DNA of 64,000 nucleotides, from contig NZ_JAHLZY020000001.1 in assembly GCF_018967865.2 (NCBI RefSeq), positions 2,108,001-2,172,000 of the forward strand. The letters are read 5' to 3'. The position numbers and the translations under genes were made by a program. Below, one piece after another: positions 7,183-15,970 of the stretch. Positions within the stretch are counted from its first letter, which is position 1. Each line of letters begins with the position of its first letter. The DNA comes from Hymenobacter siberiensis. GTDB taxonomy: Bacteria; Bacteroidota; Bacteroidia; Cytophagales; Hymenobacteraceae. Under the pieces are notes generated by a model. It ran no database searches, was not told the DNA's origin, and saw only the letters and a program-made list of their open reading frames with translations.

Positions 7183-7722
7183 ATGGCAGCACAAAGCATC
7201 GCCCAAGTGGTTCAATCCCTGGGCAAACCCACGCCCACGCCCACCGGCAGCATTAAACCCCGGCTGAACCAGGAGATGCAGCTCGTAGCCGACGCCATCA
7301 AGGTGTTCATGCTGGCCGAGCTGGAAGCCCACGCCCGCCACAAGCTCAGCACCACCGGCTCTGGGATAGCTTCTACAGCAACTGCAGCAGCTGATGTTAC
7401 TGGTGTTTCTATCGGTCTGCCCGCCTACGCCGACTCCATCGACCAGGGCCGCAAACCGGGAGGGAAGTTAGTACCCCTCGAATCCATCATCGGCTGGCTG
7501 CTACGGTACAAGATCGCCAGCAATAAAAAGGTGCAAAAGGGGAGTGGTATAAACTCTGCCGCCTACGCCATCCAGCGCAGCATCTACCTGCACGGCATCA
7601 AGGCTAAGCCATTCCTGGAAGCCACGATCCAGTTTCGGGACGAGCTGGTGGACAAGGTGGTTGACACCGTCATCCTGCCCCAGATCGCCGCTACGCTGGA
7701 CCTTATCTTCTTGCAGAAATAG
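7183..7722 (+). CDS. HK97 gp10-like neck / tail completion protein
   Basis: The protein is 179 aa. The central and C-terminal parts match the pattern of gp10-type proteins that close the head-tail joint: AYADSIDQGRKPGG near residues 83-97, a W-containing segment (SIIGWLLRYKI), then AAYAIQRSIYLHGIKAKPFLEATI before a helical end. In this family the order is Y-x-x-x-V/I-D-x-G-R, P, W, then A-I-x-x-x-I-x-x-x-G-I and F. The open frame extends upstream to 7087 across repeat copy B, but that part is Pro/Thr-rich and covers the repeat, so I use the ATG at 7183. The next gene begins 11 bases after the stop. Confidence 0.6.
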   Translation: MAAQSIAQVVQSLGKPTPTPTGSIKPRLNQEMQLVADAIKVFMLAELEAHARHKLSTTGSGIASTATAAADVTGVSIGLPAYADSIDQGRKPGGKLVPLESIIGWLLRYKIASNKKVQKGSGINSAAYAIQRSIYLHGIKAKPFLEATIQFRDELVDKVVDTVILPQIAATLDLIFLQK

Positions 7723-7733
7723 CGCCCACACCC

Positions 7734-9158
7734 ATGCCCTTCACCATTGCGATTACCGTAACCGACCGCACCGTCACCCTCGGCGTCGGCTCTTCCACGC
7801 TGACCCAGTACAAGCTGTACCTGCAGACCGGTGAGATCCGGGAGCAGTACTCCAACGTCTTCACTAACCTGCCCGACGGCGATCACGCTGTGCAGGGCAC
7901 CCAGACCCTGGCCAACGGTACCACCGAGACCGACTACCAGGAGTTCAACATCACCGGCACGGCCGTTTACGTGCCCACCACGTTCTCGCTGGTCACCAAG
8001 CCGGGCTACCTCCAGGCCGTGTACAACCCGATGCTGGTGCAGCTGCAGAAGTCGGACTACAAGATTGGCGACCTGTTTTTCGTCGAGGTCTGGACCCTAC
8101 CAGGTCGCCGTGTGCTATTGAACGCCCCTAAGGCTTACGCCACCCTGCACCGCACCCTCATCGTGAACGGTGACGCCACTGGTAAGGCCACCATTGATAT
8201 CAGCGACTCCCTTTCCTCGCTGTTCCAGGAGCAGAATCAATACGTACCGAACACCGTGCTCGCCCACCAGAAGGACGAGAGCGCCTACGTGCCCTACTAC
8301 TTCCTGGCCGGCACCCTCAAGTACGACGAGCAGAACCGACCGGTTAAGACCTACCTGTTCAACTCCACAGTCGCATACGCATTGCGTGCCGCACTTAAGC
8401 TGAACCAGACGGACTGGATGATAGATTACGTCTACCAGTTCGATGGTGAGCCCGTACGGCCACTGACCAGCATCCCCGACAACGCCCGCCGCAAGCCATC
8501 CGAGCCCACGCTCCTGAGCTACTTCATCGCCTTAGAGAACGAGGGTCCCACGTTCATCAACCGTGCGTTCGTCATGGCCGACCTCACCTTCCTCGACGGC
8601 ACCAGCCAGAGCGGTTTCTTCGTGAACGAGTTCGACCTGGATGCCAAAGGTGGTGGCCTTTACCTCGTGGACGCCAAGCCCCAGCGCCTCGTCACCCACC
8701 CACGCTACGCCGAGCTGGTAAGTTACACCGTCTACCTCGACTACTTCGACGACACCCTGACCACGACCATGACCTCGGGCCGCACCTTCACCGTTGGCGA
8801 GGACGTGCAGCTCCCCGTGGAGGTAACCTTCATGAACCGACTCGGCGGCTGGGACACCCTCAGCTTCCGCCGGGACCGCAACACCGACATCAAGACCAAG
8901 TCCAGCGTGTTCACCACCGGCTACGGCGCCCGCACCTTCCAGGTCGACAGCACCACCAGCACCACCTACAACTCCGGCTGGCTCACCCAGGTCGAGTACA
9001 CCTGGCTCAAGGACCTGATGCTCTCGCCCGCCGTCTACATCGACGGTGAGTACGTGCGCACCCAGGACACCACCTACAAGTTCGACTCCTCGCTGGGCCT
9101 GTTCAGCATGGAAATCACCGTCAGCCCAGACGCCGAAGAAAACTCTATCAGACTTTAA
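7734..9158 (+). CDS. Tail-associated structural protein, 474 aa
   Basis: The protein is rich in beta structure, Thr and aromatic residues and has no membrane segments. Residues about 90-190 form a compact domain (PGYLQAVYNPMLVQLQKSDY, later RTLIVNGDATGKATIDIS), and the middle repeats short beta strands. I cannot name a family, but in Bacteroidota siphophages two large proteins of this kind often lie next to each other between the neck genes and the tape measure. They are presumed distal-tail or baseplate parts. The stop TAA at 9156-9158 overlaps the ATG of the next gene by one base, so the two are translationally coupled. Confidence 0.6.
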   Translation: MPFTIAITVTDRTVTLGVGSSTLTQYKLYLQTGEIREQYSNVFTNLPDGDHAVQGTQTLANGTTETDYQEFNITGTAVYVPTTFSLVTKPGYLQAVYNPMLVQLQKSDYKIGDLFFVEVWTLPGRRVLLNAPKAYATLHRTLIVNGDATGKATIDISDSLSSLFQEQNQYVPNTVLAHQKDESAYVPYYFLAGTLKYDEQNRPVKTYLFNSTVAYALRAALKLNQTDWMIDYVYQFDGEPVRPLTSIPDNARRKPSEPTLLSYFIALENEGPTFINRAFVMADLTFLDGTSQSGFFVNEFDLDAKGGGLYLVDAKPQRLVTHPRYAELVSYTVYLDYFDDTLTTTMTSGRTFTVGEDVQLPVEVTFMNRLGGWDTLSFRRDRNTDIKTKSSVFTTGYGARTFQVDSTTSTTYNSGWLTQVEYTWLKDLMLSPAVYIDGEYVRTQDTTYKFDSSLGLFSMEITVSPDAEENSIRL

Positions 9159-11284
9159 TGGCTCTTGTTGAACTAATCATTAACCGCAAACCCGCCGACC
9201 TCTCCGAAGACGTGCGCATCCAGCTCGACCGCATCGTCTCCGAGCTGCGTGACCCTTTGAAGAAGACCGGCACGGTATCCCTGCCGGTCACGCTGCCCTA
9301 CACGGCCAACAACAAGGCACTCTTCTTTGGTGAAGACGACCACCAGCTTCTGGGCAAGTTCCGTCGTCGCTACGAGGCGCAGCTGGTCGTGAACAACGTG
9401 GTCGTGGTGGACGGCATCTGGCAGCAGGTAAAGAACACCGGCAAGGGCTTCGTGGGCGCCATCGGCGAGGCGAAAGTGTCCAACCCGAAGATCGGCGACC
9501 TGCTGCTCAACAAGAAACTGACCGACATCAAGTCCTTCGTGAAGCTGGATTACAGAGGAAGCTCCAGCATCGCTGCCTCCTGGCAGAACACCGGGTCCTT
9601 TCCCGACGCCGAGGTGTGCTTTCCCTTCGTGGCGACCTCGTTTTCAGACCTCCAGTTCGGCTTTCGGGCCAACTACGAGGACCTCGGGGTGAGTCATTTC
9701 GCTGCCGCCATCCTGAAAAACATCTTCGTAGACGCCGGTTACACTGCGGACGGCGAGATTTTTGGCAACGAGACTTTCCAGAAGCTGGTGGTTATGTACT
9801 CATCTAGTGCAAAACAGGCCTGGAACTACGGCACTCTTGCACCATTTCGCAGCGAGTGCACCGTGGGTTTCCTTGGTAATAGCTGGGACGGCGGCGTGTC
9901 CAAGGTAATCGAGCGGCAGTCCGACAACGTGCTGGTCTTCTCGTACCCCTTCGTGGCAACGGACGGCGACTTTGCTGAGTGCATGGGCACCGACGGCGTC
10001 TACACCTGCAAGTTCAGCGGCAACTACACCCTACAGGTGCGTGGCGATGCGGTTGCGGGTAACGGTAGCAGCACCTCGCCCCAGGCGTTCACGGCCTTCC
10101 GCTGCATCACCGACAACGAGGCCATCCCCGACAACATGCTCCCTCCGAGCGGCAGCTTCAGCACCCAGGTAGACCCACTCTACTTTGACAACGGCACCAT
10201 AGCAGTAGGCAACGGCGACGGCGGCGTGGACATGAACTTCGTGGCCCGCCTGGAAGAGGGTAAGCAGTACGCCGTCCAGCGCTACATCTCCGTGGCCAAG
10301 TCGGCCACCCCGCCGTTCTACTACAACCCCAACAGCGGCAAGTTCCACTGCTCGCTGGTGGAAGCTCCGGTCCTGCTGGACCCCGCCACCTTCCTGCCCG
10401 ACATGAGCCAGTCGGAGTTCGTGAACGCCATGTTCAAGCTGTTCAACCTCTACTACGAGATCAACGGCGAGCAGAAGTCCATCACGCTGCTGACCCGCAA
10501 CTCGTTCTTCAAGGAGACCCTGAAAGACGTGATCGACCTGACGCCTCACCTCAACGTGGCCAACATGGACGAGTACCCGCTCAGCGACAAGGAGATTGCC
10601 AAGACCTACCTGACCTACCTGACCGACGAGGCCGACCATATCCTCAAGCACACCGACTACATGGCGCTTGTAAACGGCGACGCACCGGAGGAGAGCACCA
10701 AGCTGCCCTTCGCACCCCTTGGCTTCCTGCGCATCACCCACACGGCCCTCAACGCAGACGGTACCGGCAACGAGACCGGTGAGGACGACATCCCCGCCAT
10801 CCTACCGGCCCAGACTTCCGAGGACAGCTCGGTGCTGGCCGATATGGACAACGCCACCGTCGGCGGAGCCTGGACCCCACGCCTGTGCTTGTACCAGGGT
10901 AACTACTGGATCAAGTCCAGGCTAATCCAGCCGACGCCGTCACCAAGCTACCAGTACTATAACGTGCGTCTGGGTAAGGAGTACCGGGGCACGTCTAACA
11001 TTTTCGTTGGCGGCGGTGCCGTGCCCATCAGCTACGACTACACCGGCCCGGCTCCTAAGCTCACGTTCTTCGACGTCAACCACCAACCTGCCTACCAGGT
11101 CACGGTCAACACGTCGCTGCGCAGCTTTGCCGTAGAGAAGGCCACCACGCCCACCATTTACGCTGGAGCGGGTAACGCTTACTTCCTGACCGACGTGACC
11201 CGCACGGTGACGTTGGAGCGCACCTCGCTGGCCACCAACGTAGACAGCTCGGTTAACCCGAAAGGCTTCTTCTACAAGCTGTAA
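9158..11284 (+). CDS. Large tail protein, N-terminal part (split by TAA)
   Basis: The part before the stop is 708 aa. The N-terminus (ELIINRKPADLSEDVRIQLD, then SLPVTLPYTANNKALFF near residue 47) is typical of large tail proteins of Bacteroidota phages: a leading beta strand followed by a P-x-T-x-x-N-N-K segment. The frame stops at TAA 11282-11284 after GFFYKL. The same frame then continues without a stop into the 11339-11869 gene, with ANDLLIGQLSNYFEGQGR bridging the two. A Tyr codon (TAT or TAC) differs from TAA by one base, and KLY would fit the protein context. I therefore read this as one about 903-aa tail protein cut by a nonsense change. Confidence 0.65.
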   Translation: MALVELIINRKPADLSEDVRIQLDRIVSELRDPLKKTGTVSLPVTLPYTANNKALFFGEDDHQLLGKFRRRYEAQLVVNNVVVVDGIWQQVKNTGKGFVGAIGEAKVSNPKIGDLLLNKKLTDIKSFVKLDYRGSSSIAASWQNTGSFPDAEVCFPFVATSFSDLQFGFRANYEDLGVSHFAAAILKNIFVDAGYTADGEIFGNETFQKLVVMYSSSAKQAWNYGTLAPFRSECTVGFLGNSWDGGVSKVIERQSDNVLVFSYPFVATDGDFAECMGTDGVYTCKFSGNYTLQVRGDAVAGNGSSTSPQAFTAFRCITDNEAIPDNMLPPSGSFSTQVDPLYFDNGTIAVGNGDGGVDMNFVARLEEGKQYAVQRYISVAKSATPPFYYNPNSGKFHCSLVEAPVLLDPATFLPDMSQSEFVNAMFKLFNLYYEINGEQKSITLLTRNSFFKETLKDVIDLTPHLNVANMDEYPLSDKEIAKTYLTYLTDEADHILKHTDYMALVNGDAPEESTKLPFAPLGFLRITHTALNADGTGNETGEDDIPAILPAQTSEDSSVLADMDNATVGGAWTPRLCLYQGNYWIKSRLIQPTPSPSYQYYNVRLGKEYRGTSNIFVGGGAVPISYDYTGPAPKLTFFDVNHQPAYQVTVNTSLRSFAVEKATTPTIYAGAGNAYFLTDVTRTVTLERTSLATNVDSSVNPKGFFYKL
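11282..11284 (+). other. In-frame TAA splitting the tail gene
   Basis: This stop codon is the only interruption of an open frame from 9158 to 11869. The codons after it read as normal protein and lie in the same frame, with no usable start for 54 bases. A single base change in a Tyr codon would create it. TAA is used as a normal stop by neighbouring genes, so reassignment is unlikely. Confidence 0.6.
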
Positions 11285-11338
11285 GCCAACGACCTGCTCA
11301 TCGGCCAGCTCAGCAACTACTTCGAGGGGCAGGGTCGG

Positions 11339-11869
11339 ATGAACGCCGACCTCTTCACCCGCCTCACCGGCCGCCAGACCCTGCGCCTAGGCAACGACCT
11401 GTTCCTGCTGGAGAGCATCAAGAACTACGACGTGGATAAGTCGCTGTGCGTCTACAAGCTATACAAGTTTGTGTCTAATAACGCCGACGAAGACGCACCA
11501 GCCCAGCGCTACACCAGCACCCAGAGCTTCACGGCCACCTGTCCGACCGGTGAGATTGGTAGGTCGACCGGTACCGCCACCCGTGTCAGCTTCATCAGTC
11601 AAGCCGCAGCGGACGCCGCAGCTCTCGATGCTGCCACGCTCATCGCCAACACGACGCTGGTCTGCTACTTGCCCACTGTGACCTACACTAGCACCCAGAC
11701 CGTCACCGTCAATTGTAGTCCGGGCTACTCGGGTCCTTCTTCCACGGCAACTGCTACGGCCACCTCGACCATCAGTCAGGACGACGCCGATACCCAGGCC
11801 ACCAACACTGCTATTTCTGACGCCAACACCGGCCTGACATGCACACAGGACCCCGATCCGGGCATGTAA
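11339..11869 (+). CDS. Tail protein C-terminal part with DUF5977-like repeats
   Basis: From the first ATG the fragment is 176 aa, but it is probably the C-terminus of the 9158 gene (same frame, 18 open codons between). The first 45 residues (LTGRQTLRLGNDLFLLESIKNYDVDKS) look like the conserved end of the large tail protein family. Then come two copies of a Thr/Ala-rich repeat: residues about 57-113 and 117-170, each with S-T-Q-x-x-T, a Cys six or so residues later, a run ending in I-S-x-x-x-A-D, and a final L-x-C. This pattern matches DUF5977-type repeats, often found at the ends of Bacteroidota surface or phage proteins. If the TAA is not read through, the fragment may not be made, or may be made separately from this ATG. 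Confidence 0.55.
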   Translation: MNADLFTRLTGRQTLRLGNDLFLLESIKNYDVDKSLCVYKLYKFVSNNADEDAPAQRYTSTQSFTATCPTGEIGRSTGTATRVSFISQAAADAAALDAATLIANTTLVCYLPTVTYTSTQTVTVNCSPGYSGPSSTATATATSTISQDDADTQATNTAISDANTGLTCTQDPDPGM

Positions 11870-11894
11870 TTCCCTTGCGTTAGCGGCTCTTATC

Positions 11895-11933
11895 TACGAG
11901 CGACTGGTAAAAACTGGTCGCTCGTATTTTTTT
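11895..11933 (+). terminator. Intrinsic terminator touching the tape measure start
   Basis: A perfect 10-bp stem (TACGAGCGAC at 11895-11904 with GTCGCTCGTA at 11917-11926) is followed by seven T (11927-11933). The ATG of the tape measure gene is the very next base. The left arm overlaps a CTTATCTAC motif (11889-11897). Confidence 0.75.
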
Positions 11934-14738
11934 ATGGCAACCAACACTAAGATTTTAACGCTCAGCATCAATGGCGTAGACACCGCAATCAAGAATGTGA
12001 CCCAGCTCAAGGCCACGGTGGCACAGCTGGAGCAGGAGCTGCACGGTGCCGACTTTGGTAGTGAGCAATTCGATAAGCTGACCGCCGAGTTGAACGCTTC
12101 CAGGAAGGCCCTTGACGGCGTACAAGATGCTGTCAAAAAGGCCGGGCAGGGCGCTGATGCCGCCGGTGCCAACGCCAAGAAGATGGGTGGTGACTTCAAG
12201 GGTGCTTTCGGCATTGCTTCTCTCGCCGCTGGTGATACCGGCGCAGCCCTCGGGCGACTGGAAGGCGGGTTCAGTTCCGTAAAAGGCGGCCTTGACGTCG
12301 TGAAGGGGGGATTCGGCTCCCTCAAGGCAGCCATCGCTTCCACCGGCATCGGCCTCCTGCTGATCGCTTTCGGCTTCCTGGTCACCTACTTCACGAAGAG
12401 CCAGGAGGGCATGGACTTCCTGAGCCGTAAGACGGCGGCGCTCCAGGCGGTATTTCAAGTGCTTACCACCAAGGCCATCGCCATCGGCAAGGCCATCTTC
12501 GAGGCGTTCAGTAACCCCAAGAAGAGTTTGCAGGACCTCGTGTCCTTCATCGAGACCAACCTGCTCAACCGCCTGAAAGCGTTCAGCGTGGTCCTTGACG
12601 GCATTGTCAACAAGGACCTCGGTAAGATCACCAACGGTTTCATCCAGATGGGTACCGGCATCGAAAACGCCACGACCAAAGCCAAAGCGTTTGCCGACAA
12701 CATCGCCGGTCTAGGTAAAGAAATACAGGCCGCCGCCGTCGCCGGGGAGAAGCTGGCCGTCAGCAACCAGAACATTGCCCGTGAGGAGAGCAAGCTCAAC
12801 GTGGAACGTGCCAACAGCCGGGCCCGGATCGCCGAGTTGAAGCTCATCACCGACGACGCCACCAAGAGCCTGAAGGTTCGGACAGAAGCCGCTAAAACGT
12901 CATTTGAGATCGAGCAGGGTCTCAGCGTGAAGCAGCTGAACCTGCAGAACCAACAGATTACCAACCTGAAAGCCGCCCAGAAGATCAAGGGCCAGTATAC
13001 CAACGAGGACCGTCAGGCCCTGGCCGAGCTGTTGACCAAGCGGGCCGAAACGCAAAAGGAGTCACTGGAGAAGCAGGCCGAGCTGACCGCTAAACTATCG
13101 GGTTTCACCCAGCAGCAACTGGCCGCCGATCAAGCGGCCATTGCCAAGAAGGCCGCCACTGAAACCAAAGCAGCCACCATCACAAAGGCACTGCGTGAGA
13201 AAGCCCTAGCCGATAACACCGCTGCCCACGTGGTAGAGGGTGAGATCCAGAAGAAGGCCATCGAAATAGAACTGGCCGCCGCCGTGAAGGGCAGCGACCA
13301 GCAGTTGACGCTGCTGCGTCGCCAAAAGGTAGAGGAGTTGAACATCACGCTCCAGGCCATCGACGACAAAATCAAGAAAGCTGGACCAAAAGAGGCCGAA
13401 GCGCTGCTGAAACAGCGTACGGCGGCTGAAAAAGATGGCAACGTAGCCTTCCTTAAGATCAGTGCGGACTTCGAGAAGGAGCGTTTGGCAGCGGCGACAC
13501 AAGGCGAAGCCGACCTGGCGCAGGTGAAAGTGCTCGGTTTGGAAGAGGGTACCAAGGCATACATCCAGGCATTGCTTGACCAGGTGACGGCCCAGATGTT
13601 TGTGGAGCTGTCCAGCCTCGAAAACACGAAGGAAAACGAGGCAAAACGTACCCTGATCATCGCCGATGCGGCTAAAAAACGGGGCGAAATCATTAAAGCG
13701 GCCAGTAAACCCGCCGATCTGGAGACCGACATCCTCAAGAGCCTGTTTGGCTTGACCGGAGACCAGTTGGAGGCCACGAAGCGTGGCATTTCCGATACCA
13801 TGAATTACGCCGCAGAAGCGCTCTTTACGCTCCTGGATCAGGCTGCACAGGCCCGTACCAAGGCCCTGGACGCCCAACAGAAGGAAGTGGAGGACGCCAT
13901 GACGGCCGCCCAGGATGCCTCCGATCTGCTGAGAAGCCAGCTCGACGAGTCACAGGGACGCATCGATGAACTCGAAGGCAAGCTCCTGACTACCCGTGGC
14001 GAGCAGCGGCAGCGCATCATCGACCAGCTGGCGATCGAGCGCAAGCGCTTGCAGGAGATCGCTGCCGAGAAAAAGAAGGAGGACGACCGCATCAAGAAGG
14101 CCGAGCAGGACAAGCTGGCCATCGAGAAGCAGCGCACGGCAGAAGCCGACAAGCGGGCCAAGGTACAAGCCCAGATGAACGCCCTCACCGCCGTTGCATC
14201 GGCGTTGGAAGCAACCTACGCTGCTTATGCCTCTATTCGGGCCATCGCTAAAGCGGGTGCGGAGGGCAAGTTCGGCTACGACAACATCGCTTTGATCCTG
14301 GCCGCAACGGCGGGCATCGTCGCTGCTGGTGTGGCCGTGAAAGGGGCGGTCAAATTTGCTGAAGGTGGCTACACGGGTAATGGAAACGGCACCCCAGACG
14401 ACACCGGCTTCAAGGTGGCCGGGGTGGTACACGAAGGGGAGTACGTCCTGCCCAAGTGGATGGTCACTTCCCCCAAGTTCAGCTCCACCATCGCCCAGCT
14501 GGAGTCGGCCCGTGTCAACAACGGCCTGGGCTACGCTACCGGTGGCATGGTCACGGCCCCCGCAGCCGGTAACGGAAGCGGCCCGGACATGTCAGTCCTT
14601 ATCTCCATGCAGCAGCAGCTCAACACCCTGCAGCTCCAGACCGCCGTGGCGCTGGAGAAGCCCATTACGGTGCGCCCCAGCGACATCGCCAACTACCAAG
14701 CTGAGCGGGTATTCATCAACGACCTGTTCATCAATTAA
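11934..14738 (+). CDS. Tail tape measure protein
   Basis: The protein is 934 aa. Long coiled-coil stretches rich in Ala, Lys, Glu and Gln dominate (about residues 30-90, 240-560 and 640-760). A hydrophobic segment at about 135-150 (IGLLLIAFGFLVTYF) is typical of tape measures, which enter the host membrane. The C-terminus has KFAEGGYTGNGNG followed by a GEYVLPKWMV segment, a hallmark of tape measure ends near the tail tip. The protein sets tail length; 934 residues at about 1.5 angstrom each suggests a tail of roughly 140 nm. It is unusual that a strong terminator directly abuts the start codon and that head genes follow rather than precede it. Confidence 0.88.
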   Translation: MATNTKILTLSINGVDTAIKNVTQLKATVAQLEQELHGADFGSEQFDKLTAELNASRKALDGVQDAVKKAGQGADAAGANAKKMGGDFKGAFGIASLAAGDTGAALGRLEGGFSSVKGGLDVVKGGFGSLKAAIASTGIGLLLIAFGFLVTYFTKSQEGMDFLSRKTAALQAVFQVLTTKAIAIGKAIFEAFSNPKKSLQDLVSFIETNLLNRLKAFSVVLDGIVNKDLGKITNGFIQMGTGIENATTKAKAFADNIAGLGKEIQAAAVAGEKLAVSNQNIAREESKLNVERANSRARIAELKLITDDATKSLKVRTEAAKTSFEIEQGLSVKQLNLQNQQITNLKAAQKIKGQYTNEDRQALAELLTKRAETQKESLEKQAELTAKLSGFTQQQLAADQAAIAKKAATETKAATITKALREKALADNTAAHVVEGEIQKKAIEIELAAAVKGSDQQLTLLRRQKVEELNITLQAIDDKIKKAGPKEAEALLKQRTAAEKDGNVAFLKISADFEKERLAAATQGEADLAQVKVLGLEEGTKAYIQALLDQVTAQMFVELSSLENTKENEAKRTLIIADAAKKRGEIIKAASKPADLETDILKSLFGLTGDQLEATKRGISDTMNYAAEALFTLLDQAAQARTKALDAQQKEVEDAMTAAQDASDLLRSQLDESQGRIDELEGKLLTTRGEQRQRIIDQLAIERKRLQEIAAEKKKEDDRIKKAEQDKLAIEKQRTAEADKRAKVQAQMNALTAVASALEATYAAYASIRAIAKAGAEGKFGYDNIALILAATAGIVAAGVAVKGAVKFAEGGYTGNGNGTPDDTGFKVAGVVHEGEYVLPKWMVTSPKFSSTIAQLESARVNNGLGYATGGMVTAPAAGNGSGPDMSVLISMQQQLNTLQLQTAVALEKPITVRPSDIANYQAERVFINDLFIN

Positions 14739-14754
14739 ATACGCCGCCCACCCC

Positions 14755-15357
14755 ATGCAATTACCCCTTTTCCAACTGGAGATCGACGAGTTCGACGATG
14801 AAACCGGCATGTTCCTAATTTCGATGGTCGACGCCCCCGCCATGAAAGTGGCGGCGGTGCTACTGGCTGAGCAGGAAGCGCCCCTGGTGACGCTCAAGGC
14901 CGTCAACGACCACAAGCGCTACCTGACCAGCGCCGTCATCATCCCCGACAAGCTGATCTTCCGCACCGACGCCCGCCGGGGCGACTACAACATCCAGTTC
15001 AGCGTGGACCAGATCGAGAAGATCCGCAACAAGTTCTTCCAGTCCACCGGCAACCTGCGACTGAGCAACAAGAACCACGTCGAGAGCGATGTCGTGCAAG
15101 CCCAGCTCATCGAGTCCTGGATCATCGACGACCCCAAGATGGACAAGGCAGTAGCCCTCGGCTTCGACCTGCCCAAGGGCACCATGATGGCCACCTACCA
15201 GATCACCGACGAGCAGTTCTGGAACGAGGAGGTGCTGACCGGCAACGTGACCGGCTTCTCCCTGGAAGGCCGCTTCACCGAGGCCGAGGTCCAGCTGATG
15301 GAGGAGAAAGGGTTGTACGAGCACCTGCTGGATATACTCGACGCTATTGAGGGATAA
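14755..15357 (+). CDS. XkdF-like prohead serine protease
   Basis: The protein is 200 aa. The pattern YLTSAVIIPDKLIFR (residues 56-70), an Asn-Lys-Asn-His motif with H108, and GFSLEGRF with S169 near the C-terminus match the XkdF family of prohead proteases. The His and Ser are the presumed catalytic pair. The enzyme trims scaffold and capsid during head maturation. It is followed by the scaffold and capsid genes in the usual head-module order. I use the ATG at 14755, 16 bases after the tape measure stop, because the longer open frame is an antisense-like shadow of the tape measure gene. Confidence 0.8.
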   Translation: MQLPLFQLEIDEFDDETGMFLISMVDAPAMKVAAVLLAEQEAPLVTLKAVNDHKRYLTSAVIIPDKLIFRTDARRGDYNIQFSVDQIEKIRNKFFQSTGNLRLSNKNHVESDVVQAQLIESWIIDDPKMDKAVALGFDLPKGTMMATYQITDEQFWNEEVLTGNVTGFSLEGRFTEAEVQLMEEKGLYEHLLDILDAIEG

Positions 15358-15391
15358 CCATCAGTCTCCGTGGCTTTTTTACGCACTGCTT

Positions 15392-15400
15392 CTTATCTGC
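15392..15400 (+). promoter_or_regulatory. CTTATCTGC motif before the scaffold gene
   Basis: An occurrence of the recurrent CTTATCT motif in the 72-base gap between protease and scaffold, 29 bases before the ATG. It is followed by an A-rich stretch (ACAAAAAATACATC). Confidence 0.3.
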
Positions 15401-15429
15401 TGGTGTAACAAAAAATACATCATCATTCA

Positions 15430-15957
15430 ATGAAAGAACTTACCGACGACCAAAAGAAGTCCATCTGGACTCGACTGGGCGCACTGGTTGGCTTCTCGGA
15501 GAAGGCTGAGGTGAAACTAGCAGACTACGTCGCCAAAGACGGCTCTACCATCAGCATCGACGACGCCACCCAAGAGGTGACGAGTGGTCAGGCTGACGGC
15601 GAGTACGAGTTGGAGGACGGCACCACGCTGGTTATCGCTACAGGCAAACTTGATAGCATCAAGGACGCCCCTGTAGCCGCCGCTGACGCCGCTGCTCCTG
15701 CTGTCACCGAAACACCAGACGCCGCTGCCGCCGAATCCGCCGCCATGGCCGACCTGCAAAAGCAGATCGACGACCTCAAGGCCGCCATCGACGCCCTGAC
15801 CAGTGGCAACGCTGCTCTCACGGAAGCAAACACCACCCTGAGTGTGCAACTGGCCGACATCGAAGCCAAGCCCGCAGACAAGAAAGTAACCCTTTCAAGC
15901 CACGTCGCTCAAGACGCAACACCAGCCCAGCGTGCTTGGGCCCGGTACCAAAAGTAG
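15430..15957 (+). CDS. Probable capsid scaffolding protein
   Basis: This acidic protein of 175 aa has an N-terminal domain (LGALVGFSEKAEVKLADYV), an Ala/Pro-rich linker (about 80-100), and a coiled coil at about 103-140 (MADLQKQIDDLKAAIDALTS and following heptads). It ends in a short basic tail (AQRAWARYQK). Coiled-coil proteins between protease and capsid genes are usually scaffolds: they drive prohead assembly and are then cleaved. Position and composition support this; no specific motif is required. It lies 13 bases before the capsid gene. Confidence 0.65.
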   Translation: MKELTDDQKKSIWTRLGALVGFSEKAEVKLADYVAKDGSTISIDDATQEVTSGQADGEYELEDGTTLVIATGKLDSIKDAPVAAADAAAPAVTETPDAAAAESAAMADLQKQIDDLKAAIDALTSGNAALTEANTTLSVQLADIEAKPADKKVTLSSHVAQDATPAQRAWARYQK

Positions 15958-15970
15958 TCGCACATGATAC

